A stretch of DNA of 64,000 bases from Symsagittifera roscoffensis. Its lineage: Eukaryota; Xenacoelomorpha; Acoela; Convolutidae. Both the position numbers and the translations under genes were made by a program. Below, piece after piece: positions 1-12,471 of the stretch (position 1 is its first letter; every line of letters starts with the position of its first letter). The DNA is taken from contig NC_087065.1 in assembly GCF_963678635.1 (NCBI RefSeq), positions 62,460,754 to 62,524,753 on the forward strand. The letters run 5' to 3'. The notes below the pieces were generated by a model. The model worked only from the letters and a program-made list of their open reading frames with translations. It had not been told where the DNA came from and ran no database searches.

Positions 1-3000
1 TGTAATTGATGCTGCTGTTGTTGTAGCTGCCTTCCTAGTAAGTATCCTTGCTGCTGATGATGAAGATGATTATGACGATTATCGCTTTGTTGCCTGTGAT
101 TTCCGGTGTATGAGACTGCAGGATAAGCCTCTCTGTTTCGGGCTCTGATTTGTAGGTTGTGATTTGATGTGTGAGTTGGTGATTGAGACGGAGAGTTTTG
201 ATGTGTTTGGCTTCTTATGTAGAGATTGTCGGTCGCATGATTCAGTGTTTTTTCCACCATCTGATTCCTGTGAAAAATTACTTAAGCAAATAAATCAATT
301 AGTCATGGTTTTTTGTAACAACGGTATGTCACAGCTCGTTTTTGTCACGCAAATGAAAAAGCTTTGAACTAATTAAAACTAATTGAATCTTTAACTATCC
401 TACCTATTTTACCTAGCAGACAACATCAACCCCAAACCCCAAAACCTCCCCCCTCCCCACCATCAAGTTGAATTGTTAACAACATAATTTAAAGACCCTT
501 GCATGATTTAAATGCAATCCAATTCCAAAAAATAATTTTTAGCAATACATGGCCTGATTTCTACTTAATTACCGAAACTTTTGTAGATAATTGATGTTTT
601 GAAAGTTTGATGTATTTTTAAATTGATCTTTTTAGTTGTATGCTGTTTTTTAATGCTTAAATGCTTTCCATTTTGTACCACCTTTGCATCTTGTTGTCAC
701 CTTTAAAATTTTGTTTTCCTGAGAAAAAAGGTAGAGAAAACTGCATCCGAGATTTTTTTGCGTAAGATTATAGAGGCTTAAAAGATTCCAAAACAATCCC
801 GTAACACGGTTGGAAAAGAACCAATGAACTGACTTTTTGGAAAAAAATTCAAAATTCAAAGAAAAAAATGATGCTCTTGAAGTTTTCTCGAACATTTCTC
901 AAAAATTTTATGATTGTAAATTTCTGGTAAAACTAACCCAATTTGAAAAAACTGTATAAGTATAATTTTTCTTTTGCTTGAAAATATTAAAAGTAAATTC
1001 CGCTTTAAAAACTATAATTTGATCACGTTTTTCGTGACTTTTACCTTTTGCTGTTCCATGGTGTAGTTTGTTTTCTTCTTAACAAAGTAAATGAACTAAA
1101 CTCAAGAGAAATCAAACGTCAATCGCGAAGGAGCAGATTTGAGCCTGAATAAATTTTAAGATTTTTCTTGAAAAAAAAATTCGCGACCTATATAAGGGTC
1201 AGAACTATGTTCATAGACTCTTAATTAAGCCAATTTGGAATAAATAAAGCGATTGTAGTGCGTTTTTGCAAAGCGTAAGCAGCAACTGACATCAGTCTGA
1301 TTGGAATTGAGCCAAGCAATTTTGGTGTCAATATTACGGTCTAAATATCATTTTGTATAGCCTATTTTTATACAAATGAAAAAATATATGGGAAAAATCA
1401 GAAAACAAAGCCAACATAGAGCTGAAAAAAGTCAATGAACGCAAAGAAACAGAAAACCACATCGATTTGTTTCTTGAAAAACAATCAAATTTCGAATTTC
1501 AACAAAAAAATTTTTGGCCTTTCAGAAAATTGGTCCGATAGATAAGTTTCTTATTCCGTGGAAATCTGAAACTTGAAATTGTCTTTCGAAACTAGAAGTC
1601 TTTTGTGAAGTCTTCTATCACGTTTTTTGTGGCTTTTACACTTTTGCTGTTCAAGTGGAGTTTGCCTTCCTTTTAACAAAGGAATTTAGGCGAACTTAAA
1701 AATGAATGAAAACTCAAACCGGAAAAAAATCAAAATCTAGCGTGAACAAATTTTAAGATTTTTCCTGATAAAACAAAACAAACAAAAAAATCAGTGCATT
1801 ATATATATAAGTCTTCACAACGTTCATTGGCAAATTTTTTAAAATCCTTTTTATCAATTTGTCTGATCAAATTTTTTTCGTCACGTTGTTAAAGGGCAAT
1901 CCGAACACTCTTCGATTTATACCAGGACTTCGATTAATAACAAAGTGTTGATTATATTTTGTGTTTTTGCTCGATATTTAGAAGCAGTAGTTTATATTTC
2001 ATTCATTTCTTCTGTTTTTTAAACAGTAACTGAAGTTTTTTTTTCTTCTTTTTCTACTTATTAAAAAATAATTTTTATACTTTGCCATAAGGGGTGGGGG
2101 TAATTGAAGAGATCCCACAACTTTATCGAGATCAACCAAAAACCTGCGTATGACGTCATACATGTCTGCAGCTGCTGATTGTGTCTGCATCAAAGATGAA
2201 GAAAAGTCCGAGAACACCTCGGGCGAAGGTGCCACGAACAGGCTGGATGATCGGGGGGAGGGTGCACTGTTGGGGGCAAGTAGTAAAGGTTGTCTCCTCG
2301 CTAGAATTTGACGCTCGTTGGACCGTGCTGCAGGGGAGTCATGCTTGATTACAGGTATAGAATGATTTCCATAAATCTCCGAGCTAAAATAAAAATGAAC
2401 ACTGAGAAATTTCTGTTTTTGCTAATTTTTAGTCGAAAGTGAATTGAAAATAAGTAGGTGCTAGAAACATTTCCTGGTCTATAGATTTTAGAAATGCTTT
2501 AGCGTGGGATCCTGTTTTTTAAATCATACGTAGGATCGTCAAAAACTATTTTCGTAATAGAAAAAAAAAGAAAATTTACAATCACAATTGAGGTTCAAAA
2601 AGTTCAAATTCTAAATACGCTGCATATTGATCATTTTTCCCGGTCCAGTTCTTTAAACAAGGAAAACTGAAAAAATTCCTGTTCACTTACGACTCGGTGG
2701 CTGAGGACGAGGTGCTTCCAGTCGATTGTCTTCCACTTTGTGTCAACCCCGCCAAAAACAGATTGACTGTGGGGGACGATGCTGTCGACTGAGCCATGGC
2801 ACGATTGATTCCCGAGGGCGATAGACCACTCCCAACTTGGCGACTCATCGTGCTGGGCTCGTACTGGCTTGCGTAATGGTAGTCTTGTCTTATGAGGTTT
2901 TTCATTGTCAGTTGCTCGGCTGTCGGATTTCGCACGCCTAGAGTTTGAAGCGCATGTGCCAAGTCTCGGCATTCCTGAGTGGCTGCTGCCGCGTGATCAA

Positions 3001-3087
3001 CGGTAACATTTGGGTTTTGTGTGACGTGGGGAAAATAGGGTGCGGCTGGGTTCCTGGGCCGACCTCCGATTGGGTTGAAGGTCATTT
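1..3087 (-). CDS. Low-complexity protein gene, three exons seen, 3' part off the window
   Basis: I do not recognise the family. Three minus-strand exons fit together: 2691-3087, 2381-2081 region (2081-2383) and 1-267. The first begins after a CTCAG acceptor and has an ATG two bases in (3083-3085); an unspliced start at 3121 is also possible. Donor GTAAGT at 2685-2690 leaves two codon bases, the next exon (acceptor TTTTAG) supplies one; donor GTATAA at 2075-2080 again leaves two bases and the last exon (acceptor TTTTTCACAG) supplies one. All three exons stay open in this frame and are clearly GC-richer than the introns. The protein starts MTFNPIGGRPRNP, is Ser/Thr/Ala-rich in exons 1-2 (run STSSSATES), and becomes Gln/His-rich at the end (HHQQQ, QQQQHQ). 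Such composition is common in transcriptional or RNA-binding regulators, but no domain is visible. Coding continues beyond base 1. Confidence 0.6.
268..2080 (-). other. Intron with a diverged direct repeat
   Basis: About 1.8 kb of AT-rich intron between the second and third exons of the left-edge gene. It contains a diverged direct repeat: about 1019-1200 and 1617-1800 share the order (t)atcacgtttttcgtg, ttttgctgttc, gagtttg, cttaacaaag, aaattttaagatttttc and tatataag. This may be two old copies of one small element. Nothing coding is visible. Confidence 0.45.
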
Positions 3088-4520
3088 CTGAGACAAAACA
3101 ACATACTCTTTCGACGGGCATTTTGAACCGTTTTGAAACTTATCTTCAAAAATATGAAATGAAACTCTTAGTAACTTTTTAAATCCATTCAGAAGTACGA
3201 TTTTTTTCCACTTCCAATATATTATGGAGTTTCGGGTAGATACATTTAATGAGTTAGGGGTCAACAAAAAGATGTTTTAAATCATTAACAGACGCCTATT
3301 AGCTGCCTAGTTCGAAAAATTTTGATGATGCGTCCTTTTTCATACCTTTTTATACGAACAATTATCCAGCAAAATATTGCACACTCCGACTCAATGAAAA
3401 CAGAATTGATAAAAATAGAGCAACTAAATGAAATGCATTGCAAAAATAAATATAGACATAAAATTCTGGCAAGAGAATATCTAATTCGGAGTTATTGCAA
3501 AATAATGTGACACCATACTATGACTAAAGAGATGGCAACATTACCTGGTGTAAAATATAAAAGATGTCTGTCCATGTAATTTCGCATTTGAAACTATTAG
3601 AATATGGTTCATTGTCAGCTCATCTACTTAATTTACCGGTAAGATATTGACTCAAACCGCTTGAGTTGTTTCTCGAACTAAACTACTTCAATGATAAGAC
3701 AGTTACCAGAGTTCGTGTTTTAATGCATGTTGTGGCGATTTCACAGCCTCGTTAATTTTCTTTCAGCGCATTTTAAAACACCAGAAAAACCAAATCAAAA
3801 TATGCATGCCTCCTCGTACATGGTAATTATGACATATATATGTACCAAATATATGAGAACTTCAAAGATCACTTAATCTAATAGATTGATGCAAGCTCAA
3901 AGTGGGCAGGCTCTAGTTGTCAAATGCACCACTTTAAGATTCAACAAATATCTAATTAAGCGAAAGCAATCCCAGCGAATGCTAGTTTTTCAACGAGTGC
4001 ATAAATTTGACCAACTAGAGCAGACTTCGCTAAAATATTAAATTAAAAGAGCTGTGCAGCTAAACGCTATTATGCCCGGGTCTAAGACAACAAGCTGACG
4101 AGACTTCAAGCTAGAGGAACTTCGGTCTATATTTACAATTAAAAGATTTTGGTCCAGATCGGGCTAAAAAAAATCACACAGGCCCAACGCGGATGAAAGT
4201 TGAAGTCTTCATCACAAAGTCTTAACACAGTCACGAAAAGGAAGTCTGAAGATAGTCATAAACAAAATCCAAACAGAGTGGCAAAAGCTTTCTCACAGTC
4301 TCGTGCAAAGTTTGAACGTGATTCAAAGCAAACTCTGAACATAGTTTTGAAAGGGCCCTAGTATATTAGACGAAAAGCAAATTAGAGGTGACCAAAAGAT
4401 TAAAATAAGACGTCGATTCAAAACTACAAATATGGGAAATTAGACATAAGTGATTTGTCTGCGTGTGTGCAATTTTTTACTGACTACAACTAACTTTCGA
4501 TGACTACAATTATAACTTTC
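3088..4520. other. AT-rich DNA, no feature recognised
   Basis: Upstream flank of the left-edge minus-strand gene. It could hold its 5' exons or promoter, but I find no convincing splice-bounded open frame or repeat. Confidence 0.3.
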
Positions 4521-4524
4521 AATC

Positions 4525-4839
4525 GAGCGTTTTTAAATGCGATATATTTCGCGCTATTAACACGCATGCGGAGATTTAGTCCGTCTTAGAAATAGTTTCA
4601 AAGTGGTCGAAGGAAGCTTATTTGCCATAATTAAATTGTTACTAGGAGCAAAAATCATCACTTAAAACTTTATATGGCGTGTGGGGGGATGATTTTCACA
4701 AGTTCTCGATATTTAAAAAATATTTCATTTTATTTTAATGAACATTTTTTTCCAATTTTTTCAGGTTATTACTGCTCCATATACAATAAAAGGCAGTCAG
4801 AACAATCAGGGCTTTGTCTTGATACGAGCAGTTTTGTTG
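4525..4839 (+). repeat. Half copy (one arm) of the foldback element
   Basis: Matches the right arm of the foldback at 26774-27849 in the same order: cgcgctattaacacg, gagatttagtccgtctta, aagcttatttgccata, a block containing ggcgtgtggggggatgatttt, then tactgctccata, aaaggcagtc, a GGGCTT-type block and gatacgagcag. No inverted partner lies next to it, so it is a solo arm. The 88-residue open frame here is part of the repeat, not a gene. Confidence 0.7.
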
Positions 4840-5820
4840 TACTTCTGAAAGTTTGCTTGAGGCAAAATTTTTTGTTTTCCAAAATAAAACTACCGTCTAA
4901 ATTTTGTTTTATTGTAGACGTCTATGTGCTTGTCGTCTAAATTTGTAACCCCCTTGCAAAATTTTACTACAGTTAATTACCACAAAAATTTTACAAGGAG
5001 TTTTTTCAGTTTGTTAAAAACGAAATTATTCTGTGAAATTGTTATATATTAGTTTTTTTAAGCAGTCTATAGAAGCTATTAAAAAAAAAGTTGAAATCTC
5101 AAAAACTTTTGTTTTTTGAACCCATGCGCGATCATTTTTTAAAAAAAAATATTAAAAGATATAATTTTTTTTCCGGCCCATTAAACTTTTTATTGGCCAT
5201 TCGACCTCAATCTTTGTCGGCTTGATGCAGGATGACCAGTATCTTAAGGGATCTCTTTGCTAACATCTAAAATCATAATTTCGTTTTGCTGCACTACCAA
5301 AAACGTGGATTAAACTCGGGTTGAACATCCAACAAAAACTTCAGAAAACAATTAACAACTTTTTAGAAAATTTCTCATATCTATCAAGATTCCAACAAAA
5401 TTGAACGTCTTCTTTCAAAATTGTACAAAAAATTCTGAAATGGCTATCCAAAAAAACAGCTTAAAAGTTTATCTTGTGTGTCTAGAATTTGTGTCCCACA
5501 AATTTAGTATTTTCTGATAAAATTATTTAAAAAAATTGATAAAACAGAATCAGCCAGACAATTGACTGATAGAAACCTTTTTTTTATCTTTCCAGTTTTT
5601 TTGGATTCTGTTAGGTTTGTTCATAGTGTATATTTTTGTTCCGACCATTGAAAATTGAGAAGTTTTTTATTTTGGTGTTTTAGTTTTTTTTCACGCAAAG
5701 TGAGGTAACACAAATAATCATCGGACTTAACCGTGTGCTTTTGAAAAGGTAGTCATGCACTATTGAATTGTGCTGTTTTTGAAGAAAAAAGGCTACTCTG
5801 TGAGCAAAACAATGTGATAG
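4840..5820. other. AT-rich spacer
   Basis: No gene or clear repeat. Homopolymer-rich DNA between the foldback arm and the first BEL/Pao relic. A short string ttgttccgaccattgaaaa near 5634 recurs near 37862. Confidence 0.3.
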
Positions 5821-5994
5821 CTGTGCTGAGGTCTTGCTCCATAGAGATGACAAAGTAGTTCCTCGGAAGGACAATTCGAACGATATGAACAATGCCGGAG
5901 CAAATCGGCCCATGGGGATTGTAGACACTTCCACCATTGAATTCATTACCGGTTGCAATACTTGGTTTATCCTCGGATGTAACCAGTCTTTTGG

Positions 5995-6360
5995 GTGTCT
6001 TCGTCATTCGTTAAGCGTCTCAGCTTTTCAGGCTACTTTTTTAATTTGGCAATAAACGGGTTCATTTTGACCACAATTGTTGAGACTCCGAGGGTCAAAT
6101 TTACTGTTTTCCCCGAGCCAATCAAAATTGGTTTCGTGTTCACTCTGTGCGGTCAACCCGGTCCAAATAACTCTGAGAAGGTTGGAGTTATCATAGGACA
6201 AGACTACTACCACGCCGTTAGACCCATTGATATCATCTTTTAAGAGAATAATAACTCACCATGTTCCATCCGCCTACCGATAGGTTGGGTGCTAAGTGGT
6301 CCGCCGATTCTACTTCTTCAAGCTGTAAGTGTTTTGTTGAGTATTTTTGAACTGACCTTA
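5995..6360 (+). pseudogene. BEL/Pao aspartic protease / pol N-terminal region remnant
   Basis: The open stretch ends in VGVIIGQDYYHAVRPID, the G-x-DYY motif typical of the BEL/Pao region after the retropepsin. After a stop, the frame continues with SIRLPIGWVLSGPP, the conserved LP-x-GW-x-(L/I)-SGP block before the RT domain. The catalytic DTG/DSG is not seen. Confidence 0.65.
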
Positions 6361-6589
6361 TAATATCCTGGTACGAGTTGGAGTCAAATGGAACTCTTAA
6401 GCAAGATGATACCCGTTGCAACGGGAATACACATCCTTTATCCATCCTTAATTCTGAAACGGTTCACAATGGCGGGAGAAGCAACTTACCTTTGCTTTGG
6501 TTTGATGTTAAGGTCAGTCTACAAAAAAGTATTGTTCTGTTTTTGAGGCGGAAGGATAACACATAAGGTGTAGTAGTTCACCAGTACAC

Positions 6590-6790
6590 TCCCCATAAAT
6601 TCGGCGCACGGTCTTCGCAACAGCAAACGTTATTATGCCCGCATACCTTGAGGCCGCGTCTGTGGTAAAAGAAAATTTTTACTTGACAATTCGCTTCAAC
6701 ACTTCAACCCAGCCTTTAAAATTAGCAAGTGTTTTGGTTAAGTTTCCTAAGTTGGGGAATTTTATTCGACAAATTTTCTCAGCAATGCTA
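6590..6790 (+). pseudogene. BEL/Pao reverse transcriptase palm remnant
   Basis: PAYLEAASVVKENFYLTI aligns in position with the other element's segment ending NFCMDDFLGS. The paired catalytic aspartates (usual YVDD/YMDD-type motif) are absent in this copy, so this RT is inactive as well as fragmented. Confidence 0.5.
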
Positions 6791-7299
6791 TTGAAATAAC
6801 TTTAGCAATGAAGCCCGAGGTTTACAAAACCCCTTGTTCTTTCGTCAAAAAAGTGAAAACAGTGCGGAACAAAACTCGCTTATTCCAGGTTTTAAGTGTG
6901 AACATAATAAAGACACATTGTTTGTCAGCTGAGCTGTAGATTAGTCTCTTATCAAAACAACAACTCAACAAACCGTCCTGAAATTCGTCTCTTCTGTGTT
7001 TGATGCGTTTGGATTAGCAACCACACAAAACGTTAGGTCCCTTCTTGTGACTAAAATTTTTTTTAAAATTAGTTTCCGAAATTGGGACGTCGAATTGCCG
7101 GTTGAACTTAGAAATACTCCGGTCTACCCTCCTTAGAACGACTGTTTCTTCCCTGTAGTTACTTCACAGAAATTGTTAATCAAATTGAGCTTAACATGCT
7201 CGGTGAAAGCTCGCGGGACGTTTTCCGCGCTGTTTTTTTTGCGTGCTTGACTAACAAATTAGCGAAAGATACAAACGACCTTCAATTTTTGTGAAAAAC

Positions 7300-7600
7300 G
7301 CTATCTATACCTAAACTAGAGCTTCAAGCTGCTCAGCTCGCCCCACGGTTACGGTTGAAATTTGATATACTGCAAGCCTTTGCAGCTAGAAGAAATTTTG
7401 ACTATATGTGGACGGACAGTACTAAGATTTTGCAAGGGCTAAACTCCAATGGTAAATGACCCATGATCGTCGGTAACCGTATCAACACTCTTGATGATTG
7501 CCAGTATAGTTTGAGCGGCGATAATCCAGCTGATTTCGGTCAGCCAGGATTTCGATCAGAAGCCCTCAACAAACAATAGCAGCGGGATTGTTCCGAGCTT
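7300..7600 (+). pseudogene. BEL/Pao RNase H-like region remnant
   Basis: One frame, with one internal stop, gives PKLELQAAQLAPRLRLKF, then YMWTDSTKILQGLNSN, then GNRI and SGDNPADFGQPG. These are the conserved RNase H-like (DUF1758/RNH_RTpao-type) blocks of BEL/Pao. The internal stop shows inactivation. Confidence 0.75.
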
Positions 7601-7827
7601 TCTTAGAACTGTTGATTAGCAATTTCTACCCGATCAATTTAACTTGTTAAAATGTCTTTTTTTGTGATGTCGATTATTGCTTCGTCACCTCTGGTAAAGC
7701 TATAAGGAACAAGTAAGATTGCCACATACTCTCATTTTCTGTATCATCCTGTCTGACTGGTAACGTTCGCTCCTTCGGCCGGAATTTTCGCGGGCTTAGT
7801 AGACACTGAGTGTGATACTAAGCACCA

Positions 7828-8205
7828 ATGTTACTCGATGCCCGTCATACCCTAGTTTGCTTGCTGGCCCGAAACCTTCACGATAAACAGTTTCATCAAA
7901 CTTTAAATTACATGCGCCCCGTTTTAAACATAAAATTTGCAATAATTGGGTTGCGTCGACTTCGCTGGTCTATGGAAAATCAATGTGTAAATTGTCTTAA
8001 ACGCAAAGCGAGTACCATTCAGCCACTAATGTCCAATTTACCCCAACAACGTCTTGGATGTAAGAAACCACGTTTCAATCAAACGGGCGTGGTATACTTT
8101 GGACTGCTTTACGTCCCAGTTAGCAGGTGTTGCATGGAATTTGAACCCGAAAGGCTTACCTTCTCATGGCGGTTCCTTAGGACGCCTAGTTCTAAGCGTA
8201 AATAG
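7828..8205 (+). pseudogene. BEL/Pao integrase N-terminal and core-start remnant
   Basis: 125 open codons. They contain the integrase zinc-binding region (H and C-x2-C remnants: ARNLHDKQFHQTLNYMRP, then CVNCLKRKA) followed by PLMSNLPQQRL and GVVYFGLLYV, corresponding to the usual M-x-LP-x-x-R and G-V-D-Y-F-G-P of the catalytic core. The first catalytic Asp is replaced (Val-Tyr in place of Asp-Tyr). Confidence 0.75.
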
Positions 8206-8546
8206 CGTAAACTACGATATAATAGGCAGTGGGCGGTTACTGAAGAGGTGCTATAAACAACACTCTGCTTAGTTGATCAGGCTTTGAATTAGATGCCAAT
8301 CACTCCCGTTAGTACCAAATCACGCCCGTTAGAAGCGTTAACCCCAAATCGTTTTTTGCTCAGGCAACAAGCCGCAAGCTTTCCTTCGCTTTGACCTGAG
8401 GAATACTTCGACCACAACAAAAGGTACGTGTGAGTGCAGTCTCACGCCAATACTATTTGGTCTCGTTGTCATCAAGAAAATGTTCCGTTTTTGAATAAGC
8501 GTGTCAAGTGGCATACTCAGTCTGATTTTACTCTTAAGACGGCAGT

Positions 8547-8608
8547 CTAGGAGGGCCAAAACTAGGTCGGCCAAAGCTAGGAGGGCCAAAACTAGGTCGG
8601 CCAAAACT
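8547..8608. repeat. 15/30-bp tandem minisatellite
   Basis: Two 30-base units, each built from two 15-base halves (ctaggagggccaaaa and ctaggtcggccaaa(a/g)). On the minus strand they translate as LADLVLALLA repeats, which produces a misleading open frame (8338-8691). Confidence 0.7.
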
Positions 8609-8724
8609 GTATAACGTAAAATAATACCAAAAGGAGTCTTTGAGTGATGAGGGCGTCGAATCCTTGAAGTGAACAGAAGGTGCCCCACCACTCCCCCTAT
8701 ATCAACGTCTGGTAAAATTTATCG

Positions 8725-8790
8725 ATTTTTTTGAGAATCCGCCCCCTCACTTTGAGATAATCCTTGATCCGCCCCTGATTATGGGGAAAA
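8725..8790. repeat. Right-end fragment of the CAGGGGCGGAT element
   Basis: Ends with ccttgatccgcccctg, the inverted form of the CAGGGGCGGATTTAG terminus, preceded by the same subterminal order (gaaaatcc/ccgccc/ctttgagat) as in the tandem array copies. No matching left end is nearby. Confidence 0.6.
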
Positions 8791-10737
8791 GTTGTTAGCA
8801 AGATTGGATTTCTCAACTGGATATTTAAGAACGGAATGCTATAATTTAACTGAATAAGTATTCAGAAAACTTTTAATCATTTCAGGTTAAGATGAGCGAA
8901 AAAAGCAGCAAGTTAAGAAGTTACCGCTCAATTAAATTCAAATGCACTAAGACCCAATATAAATAACTCTGGTCAAAGTAAAGGTCAGAAACCTGAAAGT
9001 CGGTGTTCAACTTAAAAAAAAATCAGCTTATTGCTCAACTTCACTCAATTCAAGTCCGAGAATTTTCTAAAACAATCAAAAACTTTGCCTCCTATTGTCA
9101 AAAAAGTTGATTTAGATCATTTATTAAAATATCATTTAGTAAAAGATCATTTAGTAAAAGATCATTTATCAGTGTGTATATTTATGATGAACTTACCGTG
9201 GAAGAAAACTCTGTTTGGTTGAATGGCAAGAATTTGTGAAATATTCTAGAAGTATTTTGTACAGTTTTTCTTCAATTGTTTGAGTTTGTTGAAAATTGAG
9301 AGCCACGTAGCTCGACTTTGCTCTCGCTTCAACTTGCGTGATCTGTTGTTCTGGCTACAAAAATGGCGTACAAGTTAATAGTTGAATCATAAAAACGCAT
9401 GTTTGGTCGATGAGCTTTGTTATAATTTATATACTTTTTCATCGATTCAAAACTGCTTCAGTCACGTTTCATGGCTGGACCTGTTCCAAAATCCGCCAAT
9501 TAAAACAAGAAAGATAAAAAGCCTTATGTTACTGTGAGCATAATTGCATATTAAATTGAGAACTCGAAAAATTGTTCTTTTGGCAAAAAAGAGTTTTTAG
9601 TACAAAATAATGGCTCGAAAAACATCAGCAGATCTGTTAAAATTTTTATTTTGAAGACTGAAAACTATGTTAAAACTTTTTGTCAGCCCGTAAAATCAGT
9701 TTTTTAGTTAAATCGACTTGATATCAAATCAGAGTTACACAAAAATGCACACGATATGCTCATCATATCCACGTTTTTGGCGTCTTCTTTTATCGAAACT
9801 AACCCTGTTGACTGTGTCCCACTTAATTATTCAGGCAAATTTATCATATTTTGAAAACAAAAACGCAATATTCTTGTAGTAGATCTCGATTATGTACGGA
9901 AGTAGGAATTGACATGAAAAACTTCCCATGTCTTGTAAATGTTTCTCTTTTTTTTCAATTTGAAATAATTAAAACCGGAAAATTCAGATCTTATTTCAAA
10001 TCTTAACTTTTGTTTATCATAAATAATTTAGGTCTAAAAAAAATCCATCAGAGATATAAATTTCAGATTTGAAAAAATTAAAACGGACGCACTTTTAACT
10101 GTTTTTCATTACGACGCCAAGCTGTGCATTATGCGCATTCCGCAACAAGCCAAAATCATATTTGTCGGGAAATCCTCAACATTGCTACTTTTCTTTGATA
10201 TATTTTTCGCTGTTTTGGATTCTCACAAACTAATAGCTATAACACTGTACCGCTCAAAATTGATCAAAATTAGGCAAAATTTTGGAATCCGGAACAATTT
10301 TTGTGGAATCCACCAAGAAATGATAAAACATTGTATAGTAAATTTGAGATATTGCGGAATACGCAACTGTAGGCAGAATCCGTAAATTGTAAGAGGAATC
10401 CCCAAATGGTTAGTGGAGTCCGCATTTTGTTTGCACGTTCCAGTTACATATGTAGCAGCGTTTAAGGCTATATCTTGTATTTACCAGGTGTTCGCCCCGC
10501 AATTTCAATCTCAAACTATTTCCAGCAAATCCAAAAATATTGAAGAAATGTCCTCAACAGTTTTCGAGTGATCGGAACTAAGGGTTGACACCCACAAATT
10601 TAGATAACTTCTTTCTAGATTTGTTCGTGGAATTCGCTGACAATGATTTGTTCCTTGCCTTTCGATTTTGCCTTGCTAGAGATAATAATTCCAGCTCTAG
10701 CTGTTAATTGTTAGTATGAAAGTTCAGAAATCAACCA
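8791..10737. other. AT-rich DNA; partly paralogous to 19250-19900
   Basis: No gene. It contains a 17-base tandem repeat (aagatcatttagtaaa type, 3 copies, 9115-9170). About 9750-9930 is a diverged copy of the triplicated unit at 19394-19745 (ggcgtctt, ttattcaggcaaat, caata/gttcttgta, tgacatgaaa). The 10310-10440 segment repeats the word gaatccgca several times. Confidence 0.45.
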
Positions 10738-11317
10738 AATTGCGGAATCCACTCACAATGTGCAGAATCCGCCTACAACTCTAGATTCCACTTTCATTTT
10801 GCGGAACATGAAGCAGCTAGCTATAATCGCTTGTTACGGAATTGGTAACAAAACAAACGTGCCGACAAATTTTGTCTTACAGGTATTTGTATGCTGAGTC
10901 CACGCTGAATCTACTGACATTTTGGAACTTTTTTACAGATTTGTCTCTGGAATCCAGGAACACACAGACACAAAATTGTGCGCCTATCCAGTTCACAGTT
11001 TGGCCTCGTAATGTTGGTTTTTTAGTATTTATTAGCTTCTACCAGGCTCTATAATAAGCAGTTTCTTAAATCGGAGAGGGCTGAAGTATGTTTTCCTCAT
11101 CAGGATAGGAACACGGATGTCAAACGACAGTATGATACAATAGTTTTTGTAGGTTTATTCGTGATTTAAAAACTATAAGTAGAAATTGTAGCTATAATTT
11201 GAAAAAAGTGTTTTTGGCAGTATTCAGCGAATGTTTGCCCATATTTAATCTATTTTCAATGTTTGTTGGGGAATATCTTAGAGTTTTACTCAGTAAGTGC
11301 TCTATATTTCCAATTCA
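10738..11317. repeat. Duplicated segment A, copy 1
   Basis: Long direct similarity to 18342-18920: both start attgcggaatccactcacaa and run through ccacgctgaatctac-type, gaatccaggaacacacagac, gcctatccagt and atgatacaatagttttt, ending at ctatatttccaatt. Copy 1 abuts the tandem array directly. Confidence 0.8.
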
Positions 11318-12471
11318 GTGTTCCCCGTTGCTGCGCTTACCTCCGGCACAAGAGGAAAATTGCGCGTGAATCAGTGTTCCCCGTTTAATCTACTGTCACG
11401 AATTTTTGCTCGTTACGCATTGTCGCCTGTTACAAATGGTCGCCTTTTATGAATGGTCGCTTGTTACGAATTGTCGCTTGTTACGAATTATCGCCTCACA
11501 ATTTTTGCCTGCAGCGCAGAAATTTTGGCCAAAACAGGGTCTTTTTAATACTTGGGGAGAGCTTGGAAAATCAATTTGGTCTACCTTTAAAAAAATCGAC
11601 ACAGTTTTCGATTTTTTTTTTTGAAAATCCAACCCCGCCCACCTTGAGAACATCCCAGATCCGCCCCTGTAGAGTCATTAAGTTTCTCGTTTTTTTTTTT
11701 CGTTTCAAAACAACTTTGCAAGCAAAGTGACCCAGTTTAGTGCTTTAATTTTACCCACGCGCCAAATTTTTTTAGGTAATTTTGTATCAGATTGTCATTC
11801 TAAAGTGTCTTTTTAGGATAAAATTGTAAAACAATCATTTATTTGTTTCCTTTGCAAGATTTTTTTTGGTGCTTTTCTGAACTTGTTTGTTGCCTTTTTA
11901 AACAATTACGTTCGATTATGTTTGGTTTTTCTAATTTAAAGACCAGTCTAAAAAAATATTTTAAGTTAGTCTGATGTAACCGTTGTGTGAATAATCCGTC
12001 TTCTTTTTATAAAATGAAACGTCGAAAAAATGGCTAAGAGAAGTCAATCATTTTGACAACACATGTTGCTAGAGTGACTGAGCTGTCAATATTTTCTATA
12101 TGTGAACTACTTTCCAACTATGTGGCTCAAATTGGAATGCCTTGAGAACGCAGACATTTTAGCCGGTGGAGTCCCTTCAGACGGAGAGACAAACTGACGG
12201 ACAACTCACTAAGTTTTGCAACATCTAAGACTTAAAAAAAATTTAAAAAAAAAACTAAAAAAAATCATTCACTATCCCCATGAACTGTACAGAAAAACTT
12301 GGTTTTACTCTTAACATTCGTTTTCTGATAATTTTGACTTCAATTTTTTGTGAACCAGTGCTTGTCGCTAATTTAGATTGCTTCAGATGCCTTACTAAAA
12401 ATGAAAAAAATATATCTCAGTTTTGAAAATACTGAAAATTCTTAATATAAATGTGTCAGTTTTTGTAGAGT

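Larger units (their letters stand above)
5830..8340 (+). mobile_element. Decayed BEL/Pao LTR retrotransposon (pol remnant)
   Basis: Plus-strand remains of a BEL/Pao polyprotein in the expected order, scattered over frames: retropepsin-side block with GQDYYHAVRP (about 6205) followed by RLPIGWVLSGP (about 6270); end of the RT palm near 6650; RNase H block with PKLELQAAQ (about 7312), MWTDS (about 7408) and SGDNPAD (about 7515); integrase zinc-binding and core start at 7828-8205. The same blocks recur in the second BEL element in this window (for example SGDNPAD, and RIPIGWFISGP for RLPIGWVLSGP), so the two are related. No LTRs could be assigned. Many stops and frameshifts make it a dead relic. 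Confidence 0.8.

Noticed and set aside
2631-2972. 113-codon minus-strand open frame
   Set aside because: Alternative frame of the same exon; the other frame joins its neighbours in phase.
8338-8691. 117-codon minus-strand open frame with LADLVLALL repeats
   Set aside because: Generated by a 15/30-base minisatellite on the strand opposite to the BEL relic; no domain.
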